The position numbers and the translations under genes are program-made. 64,000 nt of DNA from Rachycentron canadum (Eukaryota; Chordata; Actinopteri; Carangiformes; Rachycentridae): NCBI GenBank assembly GCA_038496675.1, contig CM076669.1, forward strand, positions 12,954,767-13,018,766. The letters run 5' to 3'. Below the pieces are notes generated by a model. The model ran no database searches. It saw nothing but the letters and a program-made list of their open reading frames with translations, and had not been told where the DNA came from. Below are positions 12,621 to 24,912 of this stretch, piece by piece. Numbering within the stretch: position 1 is the first letter of the stretch; every line of letters begins with the position of its first letter.

Positions 12621-12629
12621 GATACGCTT

Positions 12630-15600
12630 ATCTCCATCAGTCTCTGTCATCAGCTATCTTCCCTCATTGCATTGTTCCTCCTCTTCATCCTCAGACCTAC
12701 ACAAGGCCATTCAGTGTGATGCTGCTAATGGAGAGAGTTGTATGGAAATGATGATGAAAATCCTGATGGCTTCACTTTAAGTGAGAGGAGCAAATCATCT
12801 ACTATTCTCCTATGTTCCTGCAATTTGTTAGTATTTATTAAAGTCATTCAAATGTGAGGCTGTGTGGCCTGAGAACACACACTCTCTGCCCCACAATGTA
12901 CAACACAGGCCTGATGTGTTCAATACTTTAAAGCAGCTCATTAGTATGAAACGATATGTAATGCTTTTTTATTTCTTTATCATTTTTTCTCTCATTCCAT
13001 TAATGGCTCGAGGTCCATCTTCCTGTGTGAGAGACTAAATGAGTGTTTCGCAGTGAACTGTGCAGTTGACAAGACTAATAACCACTGTGTCACAGTAATG
13101 ACAAATTCAAGGATGCAGGTCAGAGGGAGAGGCAACGCACAACAGCCACTCAAATCCAATCAGATGTGAGTGGCGAGGAGTGAAGGAGTCCGTTTATATT
13201 GCTCTCTGTAATTGCAATGCGCACATGCCACCACACACCTCCACACTCTCTGGAAAGCTGCAATCAGCACTCACAGCTATCAGTCAGAGTCACTGCTCTG
13301 GTGGACATGTGTCCCACATTAATGTCATTGCACAATGTCACAGTCAGCATATGTAAGAATCAATGCTTTCTAATTAAATCTGCAAAGCTTTAACACAATT
13401 CTTCGATATTTATATATTTCTACAATGATGATGCAATATCACTTCAGCAATACCCAATCAATATGATCAATATATCCAGAAACAGTGCATTCAGAAATGC
13501 ATTTACGTCCACACCACCTACCCACATGGCACGATGTACAACATGAACATCATAGAGTTCAAGAGGAGAAACCTTATTGACAACGACATGCAGACTACTA
13601 TTGTGTGTAAGAAATTCTTCCTCCTATTGAGAGCTGCTAGTTCTCTGAAGAATTTCACACTCAGTAAGATGAATCATGAATTCATGCAGGATGGAGTGAA
13701 GACCCTAACATGGGTCTTCTCTAAAGACTTTCAAGATGTCTTGTCTTATGTACTCTCAGGCAAACAAAAAGAGGACCAGTTGCTAATACATGACAGAGAT
13801 GGCTCAGTCATGTATTAATCATGCCTTTTCAATACAGTGACCCTTTGATGTTTAATGTTGTCTTCTACTGGCTCTCATGTGACATCCTCACACCTAAACC
13901 AAAGCAATGCATTAATTCCTCAATTTTACATGTTCATTTCCCACAATTATCAAGCACCTTTTCCACCAGACAGACACTTTACCAACTGTATGACCTGCTT
14001 CACTGTGCTTTCCATGCTCAGTTGTATTTATATCCACCTGGATTTCCCACCTTAAAGGCCGAAGGGTATACCTTCAGTGTCCTGCAGTGATGAACAAGAT
14101 CAGTTACATTACACTGTTTGGTTTTTGTAGTAGAGTAACTATACAAAGCTGTACACAGCTTTCAGAAGACAAAGTCCCATCATGCTATTCGACACATGAA
14201 CCACAATATCCTCCAGTGAGCTTAGGTACAGATGTAGCGCTTAGCCAATCATCACTCTTTGTCAGATAGTCGATTTCTACAGTCATTACAATACAAACTT
14301 CTGTGAGTGTGTAATTATATTCTTATCTTGTGGCTCAGTATGAGCATGTGCTTGAAATGCCTGCTACACAACAGCCCCTATCACTGAAGAGAGAGGGGGG
14401 ATGGAGAGAGACGGACTGGAGGTGATCAAGCAGCAGCTGAGAAATGGATTCGTTTACTTCAGTGTGTAAAAGGTGGCTGATGGGTGATCAAAGTGAGTGA
14501 GGGTGTCCACACAGACTATTTATAGGACCAGTGAGTGAGAACAGACCTCTTGAGACATTTAGAAGTGGGGTGCTGTGTGCGTGCTGGTATATAACGCACA
14601 CTTGGTTGACTGGTGGTGACTACATTGACACACCTGACTTGACGTTAAGCTTTGAACCTTTTGTCCTGGTTTTTGCTGCATGGTCATGTTGAACCCAGGC
14701 TGAGGTTACAGCGCCACAGTGCCTCTTTCTACTTGTTTTGAGGACGGGTTGTGTAACGGAGTGTTCCTGACATGGCACTGACATCGAGAGGTAAGCATGT
14801 TTACAGCTTAAAGCAAACAAATACTGCTGCTGAAGCAAGATTTCCCTCCAAGCCCACATTTCTTAATTATGCATACAAATTGTCACCGACAGCAATGCAA
14901 GCTGTTGTTCAAGATGGCACAACGCAGACTGTCCAAGACTTAAGAGTTCTCAACTGTTATGTTGCAGATTTTTTACAAGCTATTTTCCTCACTGCTGAAA
15001 CTTAGGGTCTGATGCTCACACACTGATGCTCATACACTGGCCTCGCAGCAACACAGACACATGCACTCATATTCATGTCCTTACATGTGTAGTTACACAT
15101 GTAAATTGGAAATAAAGAGACTAGAAGCATAAACTTATCATCCTGATATGTGAAGTAATAGGTGTTATGCTGCCTCTGTAGACAGCTGTTTGGCCTAAAT
15201 GTGCACGATGGAGTATTTATTAAATTCAGTTAAATACATGCTGTTAGTTAAGTGACCGAATCACATTTAGTGGCTTTAAAATGATCTGCAATGTTAGTGC
15301 ATTATCTGCACTAATCCAATATTTGCCTATTATGTACTATTGTTTATGGTGATTTGGTCAAACCTTACTTTATGTCATGTCTACAATGTGAATATTCCTA
15401 AATAGGCTGAAATAATTGAGGTCTCAACACTAGATTAGGTAATAATATACAACCGGTCTTTGATAATAATATTCTTTAGCGTGACAGTTCCCTAACGAGT
15501 TTGTAATTATCAGCAGTAGCCTGCTTCACTCAGATGGCAATCTCGCCGTTTCTTTCATGGACTGCTAGCACTATGAGACGTTAGATGATTATGATATGTT

Positions 15601-16210
15601 GAATGTATCAATAGATTTGACTTTTTGGTCAAGACCAAGAACGTTATCAAAAAGAATAACCTGCTGTGGGACGACCAGTCGCAAACAAAACTACCACACA
15701 GGAAGTTATGACATTCAGGTGATTGACGACCATGGGAGCTCAACAGAGGGTTTGTTGTGTCAAAGCAAAACAAGCAACCAGCTCTGACATTGAAGAAGTA
15801 AAAATACACCAAATGCACAATGGCACATCCTTATCCACCAGGAGGGATATGATCTCCGTATTCTGTGGATTACTCTTTCAGAAGCAGCAGCAGCTTTTTC
15901 ATGCCAAAATTACACAAGATTTGAGAGAGCGGTTATTATAAATGCCACTTCAGTTTGCCAGGATGCTACCCTTAAAGGTTTAAATCATCTCATATCTACC
16001 CCTAGGTATGGAATGAAATCTAAGATGGCATTGTTTTTTGCCTCTCGTTATTACCACCTATTTTTCTGCACCCAATCCAACTTTTCTTTGGGCATCCCAA
16101 AGTGCTCAGAGGTTATATATATATATATTCCTCCCAGAATATTCTTGGTTTCCCCCCGGAGTTTCTGTCTAGTTGGAGGGGACAAGGACTGATCGCATGC
16201 ACATAAACAC
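12630..16210. other. Non-coding stretch, no gene seen
   Basis: 3.6 kb without a recognisable gene. A 94-codon plus-strand frame at 13534-13818 is the longest with mixed composition; I do not recognise it. It has no obvious promoter, Kozak context or splice pattern. A short (TA)n run is at about 16112-16128. The section 16140-16210 leads into the LINE remnant. Confidence 0.55.
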
Positions 16211-16214
16211 ATTA

Positions 16215-16640
16215 CTATCAATGTGAAGCAGCAGTCTTCTTCTTCTCCAAGCTCTATCTGGATCTGAGACCCTCACTCCGTCTCTCACAGTGAGCCCAGC
16301 CATCCAGCAGAGCAAAGTCATTTCAGCCACTTATATCTGCAATCCCATTTTTCAGTCATTACCCAAATCTTATGACCATATGTGAGGGTTGCAGTGTAAA
16401 TCAACTGAGATCAAATCCACTGACAGCTTGGCCCTTCAGGCTCAGCTCCCCCTTCACCACACTGGCCAAGTGCCATTGCTGGACACGTCCACCTGTTGAT
16501 GCCGAGCTCCATCTGAAAACCTTGTTGTGACCGAGACCTTGAGATAATTAGGTCTTCTCGTTCACTTGGAGCTGCTACTCATTCCCGCCACGTAGGAAAC
16601 AATCCACCATCTCCCAGCAGAATACCACAGCCTTGACCTT
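16215..16640 (-). mobile_element. LINE ORF2 C-terminal remnant, copy 1
   Basis: On the minus strand the region reads, across frame slips, VVKGELSLKGQA (about 16450-16415), LTYGHKIWVMTEK (about 16392-16350) and AGLTVRDGVRVSDPD (about 16300-16255). This is the order found in the C-terminal half of a very common fish LINE protein (YRSVVVKKELS..., YGHELWVMTERTRS, then a LSLRDRVRSS block). There is no RT catalytic core. The element is 5'-truncated and frameshifted. A copy with a different deletion lies at 61115-61400, also minus. Confidence 0.75.
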
Positions 16641-16644
16641 GGGA

Positions 16645-17270
16645 AAGCCGAAGGGACTGAGTCTCATTCATTCTTCTTTACATTTGTTTATTTCAGCGAG
16701 CAGCAATTCCAATATCTTGAATAGTTCATCTTGAACAGGAAAAGCTAAACATTTACAACTTAGAAGCTGTATCTTTTTAAATATAATGTACAAAGTATCA
16801 CAAAGGCCACGCTGTAGGGTTGGGAGAACTCATGCCCAACATACATGAGCCAGTGTTGCTGATTTGTGTTGACATTGTTCAGCTTTTGGTTGTTTTGGCA
16901 GGAAGTTATTCTCATTCACAACGAAATAGGTATTTAATGTCATGGTTTGTTTGTAGTATTATCTTGTCCACTCAATGGATTCTGGTATTTATGTTCGCAT
17001 CAAGATCAATGATAAATATTGGACTAATTAATGTGTATGTCTTATTTGTCCTAAAAGTCTCTGTAGACGAGTGTGTTAATGTCAGATAAACCAAAATGAA
17101 TTAAAGCTGCAAACCATCCCAGTGTCCTGACCAGAAATGTGTCCTTGAATACCGTTTATACTATTATACTAATTATCACTATCATTAATATTAATGAGAG
17201 CTTTTGATTCTTTTGCTGTATGATTGAAATTTTGGGCCCAGTGCTAAACACCTGCAAAAGCTTTAATCCT
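16645..17270. other. Non-coding stretch, nothing recognised
   Basis: A+T-rich spacer between two LINE remnants. An 89-codon hydrophobic-looking plus-strand frame at 16820-17089 has no homologue I recognise and no neighbouring exon signals, so it is not called. Confidence 0.5.
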
Positions 17271-17274
17271 AGCT

Positions 17275-17860
17275 ATCCAGTGAAATTTACCTCCTGAGTT
17301 GCAGTTGTTGGTGTCCAGGGAGAGCGGTGGAAAGAACACACATCCCTGAGGAGTGACGGTGCCAACTCTCCAGATGCTGGGTGTGATTTTCTGCAACTTC
17401 ACTTGCTGCTCCCCACCTGTGAGGAAATCGATGATCCGCTGACAGATAAATGAGAACACGTGTGAGCTGGTTGGGTTTGCAGAGGAGGATTTCTGGGAGG
17501 ATGGTGTTGTCCACAAACCGGATTCTTGCGTAAGTCCCTATGGAGATGGTGACTGTGTTATCGAATGACCTGTTTGCCCACTACATAAACTTCAGGGGGG
17601 CACAGCAGGGGGCCTGTGATGTCCCTCAGGGAAGCCCACACAAGTCTTTCAAAGGACATCATGACCACACGCATCAGGCTGACAGGCCTCACTGAGTCCT
17701 GTGATCAGGTCATTGGGGACTGGGTTGATTATGTGGCATTTGAAGGAGGGTGGAGGGGGGTTTACACAGCTCCAGTGACCTGCTGACAATCTGGTTCCCT
17801 CTTGATCCTCATCATAAGCCCTGCTGCAGGGAGGGGGGTGATAAGTGTACATTGTAGATA
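17275..17860 (-). mobile_element. LINE RT remnant (second family)
   Basis: Reading the minus strand downward gives a coherent RT series in shifting frames. It starts with FKCHIINPVPN (about 17745-17710), then SFERLVWASLRDITGPLL (about 17660-17605). Next is GTYARIRFVDNTILPE (about 17540-17490), where the D of RFVD aligns with the first catalytic aspartate of RT. It ends with CQRIIDFLTGGEQQVKL (about 17435-17385) and VTPQGCVFFPPLSL (about 17355-17310). This matches the fish LINE consensus order ...ARILFVDFSSAFN..., WIxDFLTxRxQxV, TGSPQGCVLSPLL. It is degenerate with at least three frameshifts and stops; the YADD region beyond 17275 is missing. The family differs from the 8.3 kb copy (PQGCVLSP rather than PQGSILGP). 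Confidence 0.8.
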
Positions 17861-17864
17861 TAGC

Positions 17865-18950
17865 ATGGATCGACAGGCACAAAACCGATCTAATGAATAT
17901 AGATTTTATTTCATGTTGTAAAGGCTTCCACCACATCAGGCTGAGTGGCCTGAGCTTCAGTCTATACTAAAGTTGTTTTGAATGTTTGTACAAAAAGAGA
18001 GGGAAAGTGGTTCTTTTCGCAGTCCAGAGATGTGGCAGACTTAAAAAAAAAAACATTTCTATGAGATCAACATCTTGAGTTTGACCTCTGATGAAGAAGG
18101 GAGGGAATGTGAAAGTGTTGGGTCAAACAAGACACAGAGGGAAGCAACTTAATAGAGACAACTTCACGAAATAAAAGAGGGAGATACAGCAACGCGAGCG
18201 AGAGGAAGCGTTGGAGAAAAAGAGGTGAGAAAGTCAAGAGGCTTCGCCAGATGAAGAACACCATTCAACACGCTCCTCTGCACTGACATCGTGAGAACTA
18301 CTGACTCGCAACGGGCGATAAGAGAGCCAGGATAACAGGTTGCACCGATGCTGAGACTCTACGCGTCCTCAAGGGGGGAAGCAATCGTATCTGTGGAATG
18401 TAGCAGAATAATAACAACCCAGCACTGCACCGGAAGTCACATTCACCTTCTCATATAAAAGAGCTTTGAGAGTGTAATTCCAGCTATAGAAGCAGTTTAC
18501 GAGGCGATGTTCTCAATGACATGCTGCAGCTGATGATCGTGGTTGGACCTCACTGTACGTGTGAGACTTCGTTCCTTGTACATTTTACACCTGTTAAATT
18601 CCACTGCTATATATCATTACTCTTATTCAGCAGACTGGGAGAAATGAGGAGACTCGTGATTTTAATGGCAAGTGTGCCACAGCAAACAAAGTAGAATTGA
18701 TGAACTGCAGTCAAATGTTATTGCTGCTCAAGACAAAATTAATTTACTCTTAGCTAACATACAAAAGGTTGCTTTAAAAAAGAAAAAAAGAGAAGCTAAT
18801 CTAAAGTTTCTGTTGCTCACTTGCTCATGATTAGACCAGTTCAGACCAGAACTGTTCGTGCTCCAGTCAGAGCAGGATTCTTCAGAGTCTGGAGATGGTA
18901 AATCATTAAAAGAGTCTACAGCTGTGCTAGCAGCTTTGCGAAACTGCACT
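17865..18950. other. Non-coding stretch with local CpG peak
   Basis: No gene called. Between about 18170 and 18440 there are roughly 15 CpG dinucleotides in 270 bases, far above the surrounding sequence. An ACCGGAAGT ETS-type site sits at 18429-18437. Purine-rich DNA precedes it. No downstream frame looks like a first exon. Confidence 0.45.
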
Positions 18951-18954
18951 TAGT

Positions 18955-19605
18955 CACAGTGGCGCTTACAGCTAAATGCTAATGCCAGGAGGGCAACATG
19001 CTCATGCTCATGCTCATTACAATATTAACAAGCTTGTGTTGTAGCGGGCAATGTTTGTCTGGCTTTGTGTGTTAGCATGCATTTTGCAAATTAGCACCAA
19101 ACACAAAGTACAGCAGAAGCTTCTGGGAATTGTTGATCATAAGCCAAAGTAATGGACATGAAAAGCTGGTCTAATGATGGAGCTACATTATGTTTAATCC
19201 TGAGACATAAACATAAAGATCTGTAACGAATGCAACGCAGCCAGCCCTTGTGGAGACATTTCAGTTTGCTCAACTCAAAGGTTTTTATAATGTGTCACCT
19301 AAGAGTCACCAAACTCAACCTGCTGGTGGTGCCACGAAGGTGAAGGTATCAATATAAATAATATATAAGTTATAAATCACATAAATAATTCAAAATTTTA
19401 AGCATTTCACATGTAGCCCAACAAAAGACCACTTTACTTAGCTATGGGATTCTGACGTCTTTGAATGTCTATAAGAATATTGATATAAATAATATTGAAT
19501 AATTTCATGGCAGCCCATAAAACAGTCACAGAGGTCTCACTCAGACCCTAAAATGTCAACCTCATGGTGGACCCTGGGCCAAAGTTCATTATAATCCATC
19601 TAAAA
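18955..19605 (+). mobile_element. Worn 'GCTAAATGCTAA / TTAGCATGC' percomorph repeat
   Basis: The block opens with AGCTAAATGCTAATG, continues with repeated CATGCTCATGCTCATGC and GTGTGTTAGCATGC, then AAATTAGCACCAAACACAAAGTACAGC. After a diverged middle it ends with AATTTCATGGCAGCCCAT and AATGTCAACCTCATGGTGG. This ordered set of words matches a widespread perciform interspersed repeat in memory. The copy carries insertions (a TATAAAT-rich run at 19350-19400) and is strongly diverged. Orientation is given relative to the usual reading; transposon class unknown. Confidence 0.6.
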
Positions 19606-19734
19606 TTTTCAATTTATGGCCATTCTTGCTAACAGGGTGCATAAAATCCTAAATGGTTAAAGACCTTGTGAAAAACTAGCTGATGAGTGAAATTGTATCT
19701 TATCTTGTTTTCAAACTTCCTTTTTCAGTCTCAC

Positions 19735-20035
19735 AGCCTCTCTCTTCCACTGCCCCCGGGAACTTCCCATTGCCCACACATCCAGCTGATGCTTTCGGGG
19801 GTTTACTGCCAGACATTCGATTCTGCCTCTCCAGGCACACCTGTCCTTCAATCCCTAATTGAGCCACAGATGTCTCTTGTTTCGTCATTAAGCCCCACAG
19901 TATATATATACCATCCACTTCCCCTCGGCCAGATCAGTATTGATGCCCCATGTCAATATTTCCTGACAATGGCCTGCAGCCAATCTTCAATCTTCTGCTT
20001 CCTACTGCTTTGCCTGTTGGTTGTGTTTATCTGAC
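19735..20035 (+). mobile_element. LTR-like block with TATA motif
   Basis: The pyrimidine-rich section ends in CACACCTGTCCTTCAATCCC, TAATTGAGCCACAGATGTCTC, a perfect TATATATA at about 19902-19909 and CGGCCAGATC. A Gypsy-type LTR in fish commonly has this layout: CACACCTGT, AATTGAGCCCCAGCTGT, TATATAA and CAGATC at the transcription start. No gag or pol follows. It may be a solo LTR; boundaries are guesses. Confidence 0.45.
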
Positions 20036-20039
20036 TTGA

Positions 20040-22130
20040 AGTTGTTAAACTGTAACTAACTTCTGACAATTGATTTAAAAGTTCGCACACATTAGGTTGG
20101 ATAGAAGCTTTTTAGGTGCGATGGACTGACGCATGAATACTGGGTTAGTTTGTAGTAGTGATTCGCTCATTCCTTTGTCAAGCTATTTTTCTTTCTTTTT
20201 TCTTGCTCAGACCCAATGATTGTGGGAAGCTGACATCTCTATGCAGGTGTTAAGATGATAATAATACAAGAAACTAGTCAATTCACGCTCTGATTGACTT
20301 AGAAATATCTCTAAAACTATATTGATTGTTATTCAGTAATGCAGAGAAAAAATTGTCATATCCTAGGATCTAGATCACTGTAGTGTCCCGTCTCCTGTTA
20401 GTTGACCTGTTGCACAGCCAAGACAAAGCATTTGGCCCACATTGGTCTGAATCACAAGTGGCACCTGATAATAAAGAAAAATCTTTCTCTATTAGCTCCA
20501 CGCCTACATCATGGTGAGCAAACACTATTTCAATTTCATCTCTGCTATTTTTAAAGAATTCTGCGGGCAATTGATATTATTGCTATTATTTATTGTTCAT
20601 TCAGCATTTGTATCTTTTTTATTCTTTCAAACGTTATTGCTTTTTGCTTTTACTATATTTACTTTTTAACAGAGTGCTGTTCTTTTCCAAACCACTTACA
20701 TTATATTCTGAAAATTGTTCTTTCAATAAATCATTAATGTGACATTGGTCATAACCATTGATCTAAATCTGTTCAGAAGTGATGAATCTCTGTATTTGGA
20801 TACATTTCTCATGAGGCTTTTATGAATTTTAAGATGCTGTATCTCGGCTGTTGGAATAAATTGCTTTTGTTAGTTGGCCAATGTTATGTAATAAGTTCTG
20901 TCTCTGAGGCATTTCCTCTTTACAGTACAAGGCACTACAGCTGATGGTACCACGGCACAAAGGAATCTTAATATGAGCTCACATGCATGCATATGCTCTG
21001 TTCCACATTTACACTCAGTCTAACACAAACACACACATTCCACCATCTAATTATATCTCTATGTGTTGATATTGATCTGTAGACTAAAGCTCCTTTAGTG
21101 TAGCCCCAAACCTGCTGAGACCAGTTGCCAAGACCTGCTTTTCCCAGACTTCATAAACACTTCAGAGCTCTTTCTTTATCATGGAACCTTCTGTTTAAAG
21201 AAAACTGCACACACAACTCACAGGTTCTCATAATCAATATGGAAATCAGAATAATTTCTTGACTTCAAATATAACTGTAGCTGCTGTGAAGTCTTTTTGG
21301 TCTGCGTGGAATCAGTGCAGGCAGGTTTTTACTTTAAAGGAAAGAGAACAGATATTTTCAGTCAACCAAAACAAGTACATGGATAATAGATGTGAAGTAT
21401 AACGTGGTTGATATTTCATCTAATCTTGTCACTCCCCACAGTATACAGTAAGATGAGCACAGTTCAGGTTTGCTAAAAAATAATAAGAGAACAAGGTGGG
21501 GAGGTCCATAGCAGGGTCTAGACTTAGAAGATGAATATTTATAAGATATAATTGCGTGTCTCACCGCGCTAAAGATGATCAGCAGGATCTTAAAAGCAAT
21601 TCTAAAACACACAGGTTGCTGGGATGGGGCTGATTTTTGTTTTATGAGCAGCACCAGAGACGCGAAATATTAACATAACATCGACTTTAATGATGATATT
21701 GTGAATTTGTTAGTGCAAAGTTGCCTATTTACTCATCCAACAGTTAGATAGCAACATAATCATTCATTCAAAGTCCTGTTCCTGGTCGCCTGATGACCCT
21801 AAATCTGCTGTTTGCTGCTGGGCAGATGAAAGACAAAGACTTTATTGGAGCTTTTAGATAAAAACAGCTTAAGCAAAACAGTGAAGTTATGGGCTGTGTA
21901 GCTAAAAAATAAGGGAAGTTTCAGAATTAACTAATTTATCAGTAGGTTCAAGACAACAAATGACCCCTTGTCACATAGTTTTTACATTACATGCATTGTT
22001 ACTATAGATATATAGATAAATGTCACGTGGCTAAATAAAATACTGTAATAATAAGCAGAAGCAGCAATTACATTAGTGTAAGTATTACTTGCCCCTGCTC
22101 CTTGTCAAGGTGAAGTCTTTTTATACCCTT
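20040..22130. other. Non-coding stretch, nothing recognised
   Basis: 2.1 kb of A+T-rich DNA with no frame above 98 codons and no repeat family recognised. Several TTTATT/TTTTTA-rich runs lie at 20560-20720. Confidence 0.6.
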
Positions 22131-22131
22131 A

Positions 22132-22134
<3 letters not shown>

Positions 22135-22170
<36 letters not shown>
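22135..22170 (+). repeat. (CT)n microsatellite
   Basis: About 35 bases of uninterrupted CT. It is followed by CCATTTGCTCTGCAG, which looks like an acceptor splice site (pyrimidine tract plus CAG at 22185) but leads into no long conserved frame. Confidence 0.9.
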
Positions 22171-22171
<1 letters not shown>

Positions 22172-22475
22172 ATTTGCTCTGCAGGTGTCATTAGCTGATT
22201 GCTTTCCACCTGTGGCCCCTGGGTTTGACCATTTAAAATCAGGGGGACCCAGTCACCCGCAGGAACATCTTACATTAACAGGAGACACCGTGCAACAGTG
22301 GGTGCACTCCAAAATTCGGCTGACACAGCACTGGCTCGTGCAGCATGTCCGTGGTTATCTGTCCATTTCAATTTGGCTCTCGCGCTGCTTCTGCCCACTA
22401 ACAAAAAACACCTTGTGTACCAGCAGCATTGTAAACAGTGCTGACTATTAAATATTAAATACAAATCAAAAAGGC

Positions 22476-22503
22476 CTCTCTCTCTCTCTCTCTCTGTCTG
22501 TCT
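22476..22503 (+). repeat. Short (TC)n microsatellite
   Basis: About 28 bases of TC with one TG interruption, 300 bases after the (CT)n at 22135. The 300-base interval has no recognised element. Confidence 0.85.
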
Positions 22504-22509
22504 CGCCAA

Positions 22510-24050
22510 AACACATCAAGGCTGTGAAAAGACTGAATTAACAGGATGCAGGTAATGTGGGGACATGTTAGATATGTATTGAATTACAGCAGTGCAGAGT
22601 GTAGCACTGCCAAACGTTTTCCTCCATTTATAACAATCTGCCTCTTTTTTCACAGTTGCCGAGCAGAATGGTCATGGCTGCTCAGTGAAAGACAGAGGTG
22701 GCTGCCAATAGTATTATCATGTATAAAAAAAATCATGCATCAGTGCAAACAATAAGGGTAGAGTTTTAGAGAACAGTCTATTTTAACTTGAACCTTCTCA
22801 GTCCACTGCACTGATAAAAACACTGTGTTGTAGCTGCTGTTACAATGACAGGAAAACCTCCTGAATTTTCAGTAGTCATCAATATAATCATGTGTTTATT
22901 ATATAGACAACATGAGATACATTAGCTGAGCTGATTAAAAATAAATAGTTTGACAGTATTTGTTTATTTTGCTCCTTTGTGGCTTGTTGTTGGGAGATCG
23001 ACCACCTCAAAGACTTGAGAAGTCATTGTGCTGAACAGCTTCAACAACAGGAACAGTATTGCTTGCATTTAGAAAAGAACTGCTTCACAGGAATCTCGTT
23101 CTGTGATTAAAAAGGCAAATGTACAATCCTAAGGTGCACTTCAGCAAGAAGCCACCTACTGGGTGATAGGCACAGCTAAAAGCTACAGATTATACAGAAA
23201 CTTCTGTGTCATCTTTGGATCAACTATGATTCTCAACTGCAACTTCTTCAACTTCTTCAACTCGCTGTGGCTGAGGCTCATGGGTATCGTTGCACGTAGA
23301 GCCATGAATAAAATATGGTGGCCATAACATAAACCTACAGGGCTATTAAATTATCTAAGAGAATATATTTCTTTTTTTAACTATATTTAAACATTGAAAT
23401 GGGAATCCAGCTGGCCGTCCTTTGCAACTTTATATAGGAGCCACTTGGGATAGTAATGAACCAATCAGAGTTGAGGAGGTAAATCACCAGCTCGAAGGAA
23501 CTAAAGCCAACAGCCGAATGGAAAATAATAAACCAAGCTGAACTCTGGTATGTTTTAGATGAGTGGTTTAAACCAGTTTGGCTCGTGGTCCAGGAATATA
23601 AAGCTTTGGATTTCACATGGAAAAAAAGATTAAAGGCCTGTCTGGAACAATATGTAGCTTTTTTTTTTTTTTTTTTCTGTTAATCATCCCAGGATCCACC
23701 AGATTTCTCTTAGAGCTTCTTCCCATAGGAATCACTGTTTAATGTAATGGTCAGCCGCCATGTAAGTAATGTAAACAGATGTAGCCAGTGTGTTAAAAAC
23801 CATCAGTATGATCCTTTAAAACAGGTTGTGTGGGAGCCTGGATGTCACAGGGCGACACTCATCCACTACTGAGAAGCTGCCATAACACACAGCACTTTAC
23901 AGAGCACCATTTTACCAGACCATGCAATATAGATGAGTGAGCTGAAGTACTCCAGTGGAGGCAGGGGAGACGATGTCAGATTATAAAACAGATCAGACAT
24001 ATTGAAATGGAGATAGAAGGGGGGAGAGGGCAAGGAGGGAAAGGATGAAT
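22510..24050. other. Non-coding stretch, no gene seen
   Basis: Contains an 18-base T run at 23659-23676 preceded by CAATATGTAGC, a context that often marks the end of a fish interspersed repeat. The preceding 250 bases (23390-23640) could be such an element, but I cannot name it. No coding evidence. Confidence 0.5.
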
Positions 24051-24051
24051 A

Positions 24052-24052
<1 letters not shown>

Positions 24053-24117
<65 letters not shown>
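24053..24117 (+). repeat. (CA)n microsatellite
   Basis: About 65 bases of pure CA without interruption. First of three long dinucleotide arrays within 860 bases. Confidence 0.97.
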
Positions 24118-24118
<1 letters not shown>

Positions 24119-24257
24119 GGCCTGTTCTCAGTGTTATACGTTAGAGTTCCATACAATCAAGGATAAACTGCTCCTTTTTCAGCCTCTTATCTCTTCTTCT
24201 CTCTGTCGTTTCCCTGTAGATTCACAGTGCTGAATGTGCTGTGAAATGCAGCAACAT

Positions 24258-24260
<3 letters not shown>

Positions 24261-24305
<45 letters not shown>
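24261..24305 (+). repeat. (CA)n microsatellite
   Basis: About 37 pure bases of CA, then AA and a short CACA remainder, 143 bases after the previous array. The intervening DNA is not repetitive. Confidence 0.95.
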
Positions 24306-24307
<2 letters not shown>

Positions 24308-24856
24308 TGACTCTGTCCACCGTGCTACCAGCTGCGAGTGAGACGTCAATTCATGATAAATGCAGACGCCGGCCATGTTCCCCTGTGAGACAGTATTTCT
24401 GTAGAGAGAAAAATGATGATACCAGGCAGCATCACATCAAAACTTTGCAGATACGGCTGGCATGTGTATTTGTGTGCGTGTCACTCACATGAATAGTGTC
24501 ACACAACCAATTCAATGAAGAGGATCTGCTGTTGTCTGCTGCTTTGTAAGATGCATGAATAGAGAAAGATTGCATGTGTGTGCTTGAGAGACACAAGGAG
24601 AGGAATGACACACATTTTTTCAATAGAACATGCCAGCGCTGACATCGCGGGCAGGAAAACTAAAATGCACATATTTCATGGAGGGATAATCACACGTGCT
24701 CATCATCCGTGTTGTTTGGAGTGGAAAGAGAATTTTTTTATTTGCACATGTTCATTTATTGATCGATCACTAGTCATGACATCAGTGTGAGAGCACACCT
24801 GATCAGCATCTTTATCTATAGCATAGCCGTAGCGTGAAATAAAAGAAAAGATTGTA

Positions 24857-24858
<2 letters not shown>

Positions 24859-24906
<48 letters not shown>

Positions 24907-24912
24907 TGTGTG
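24859..24912 (+). repeat. (TG)n microsatellite
   Basis: About 46 pure bases of TG followed by a TC interruption and a short TGTG tail. It lies on the opposite strand sense to the two CA arrays upstream. Confidence 0.95.

Noticed and set aside
22135..22451. Pyrimidine tract plus CAG as a splice acceptor for a coding exon
   Set aside because: The tract is a CT microsatellite, the downstream frame has no homology I recognise, and no donor site supports it.
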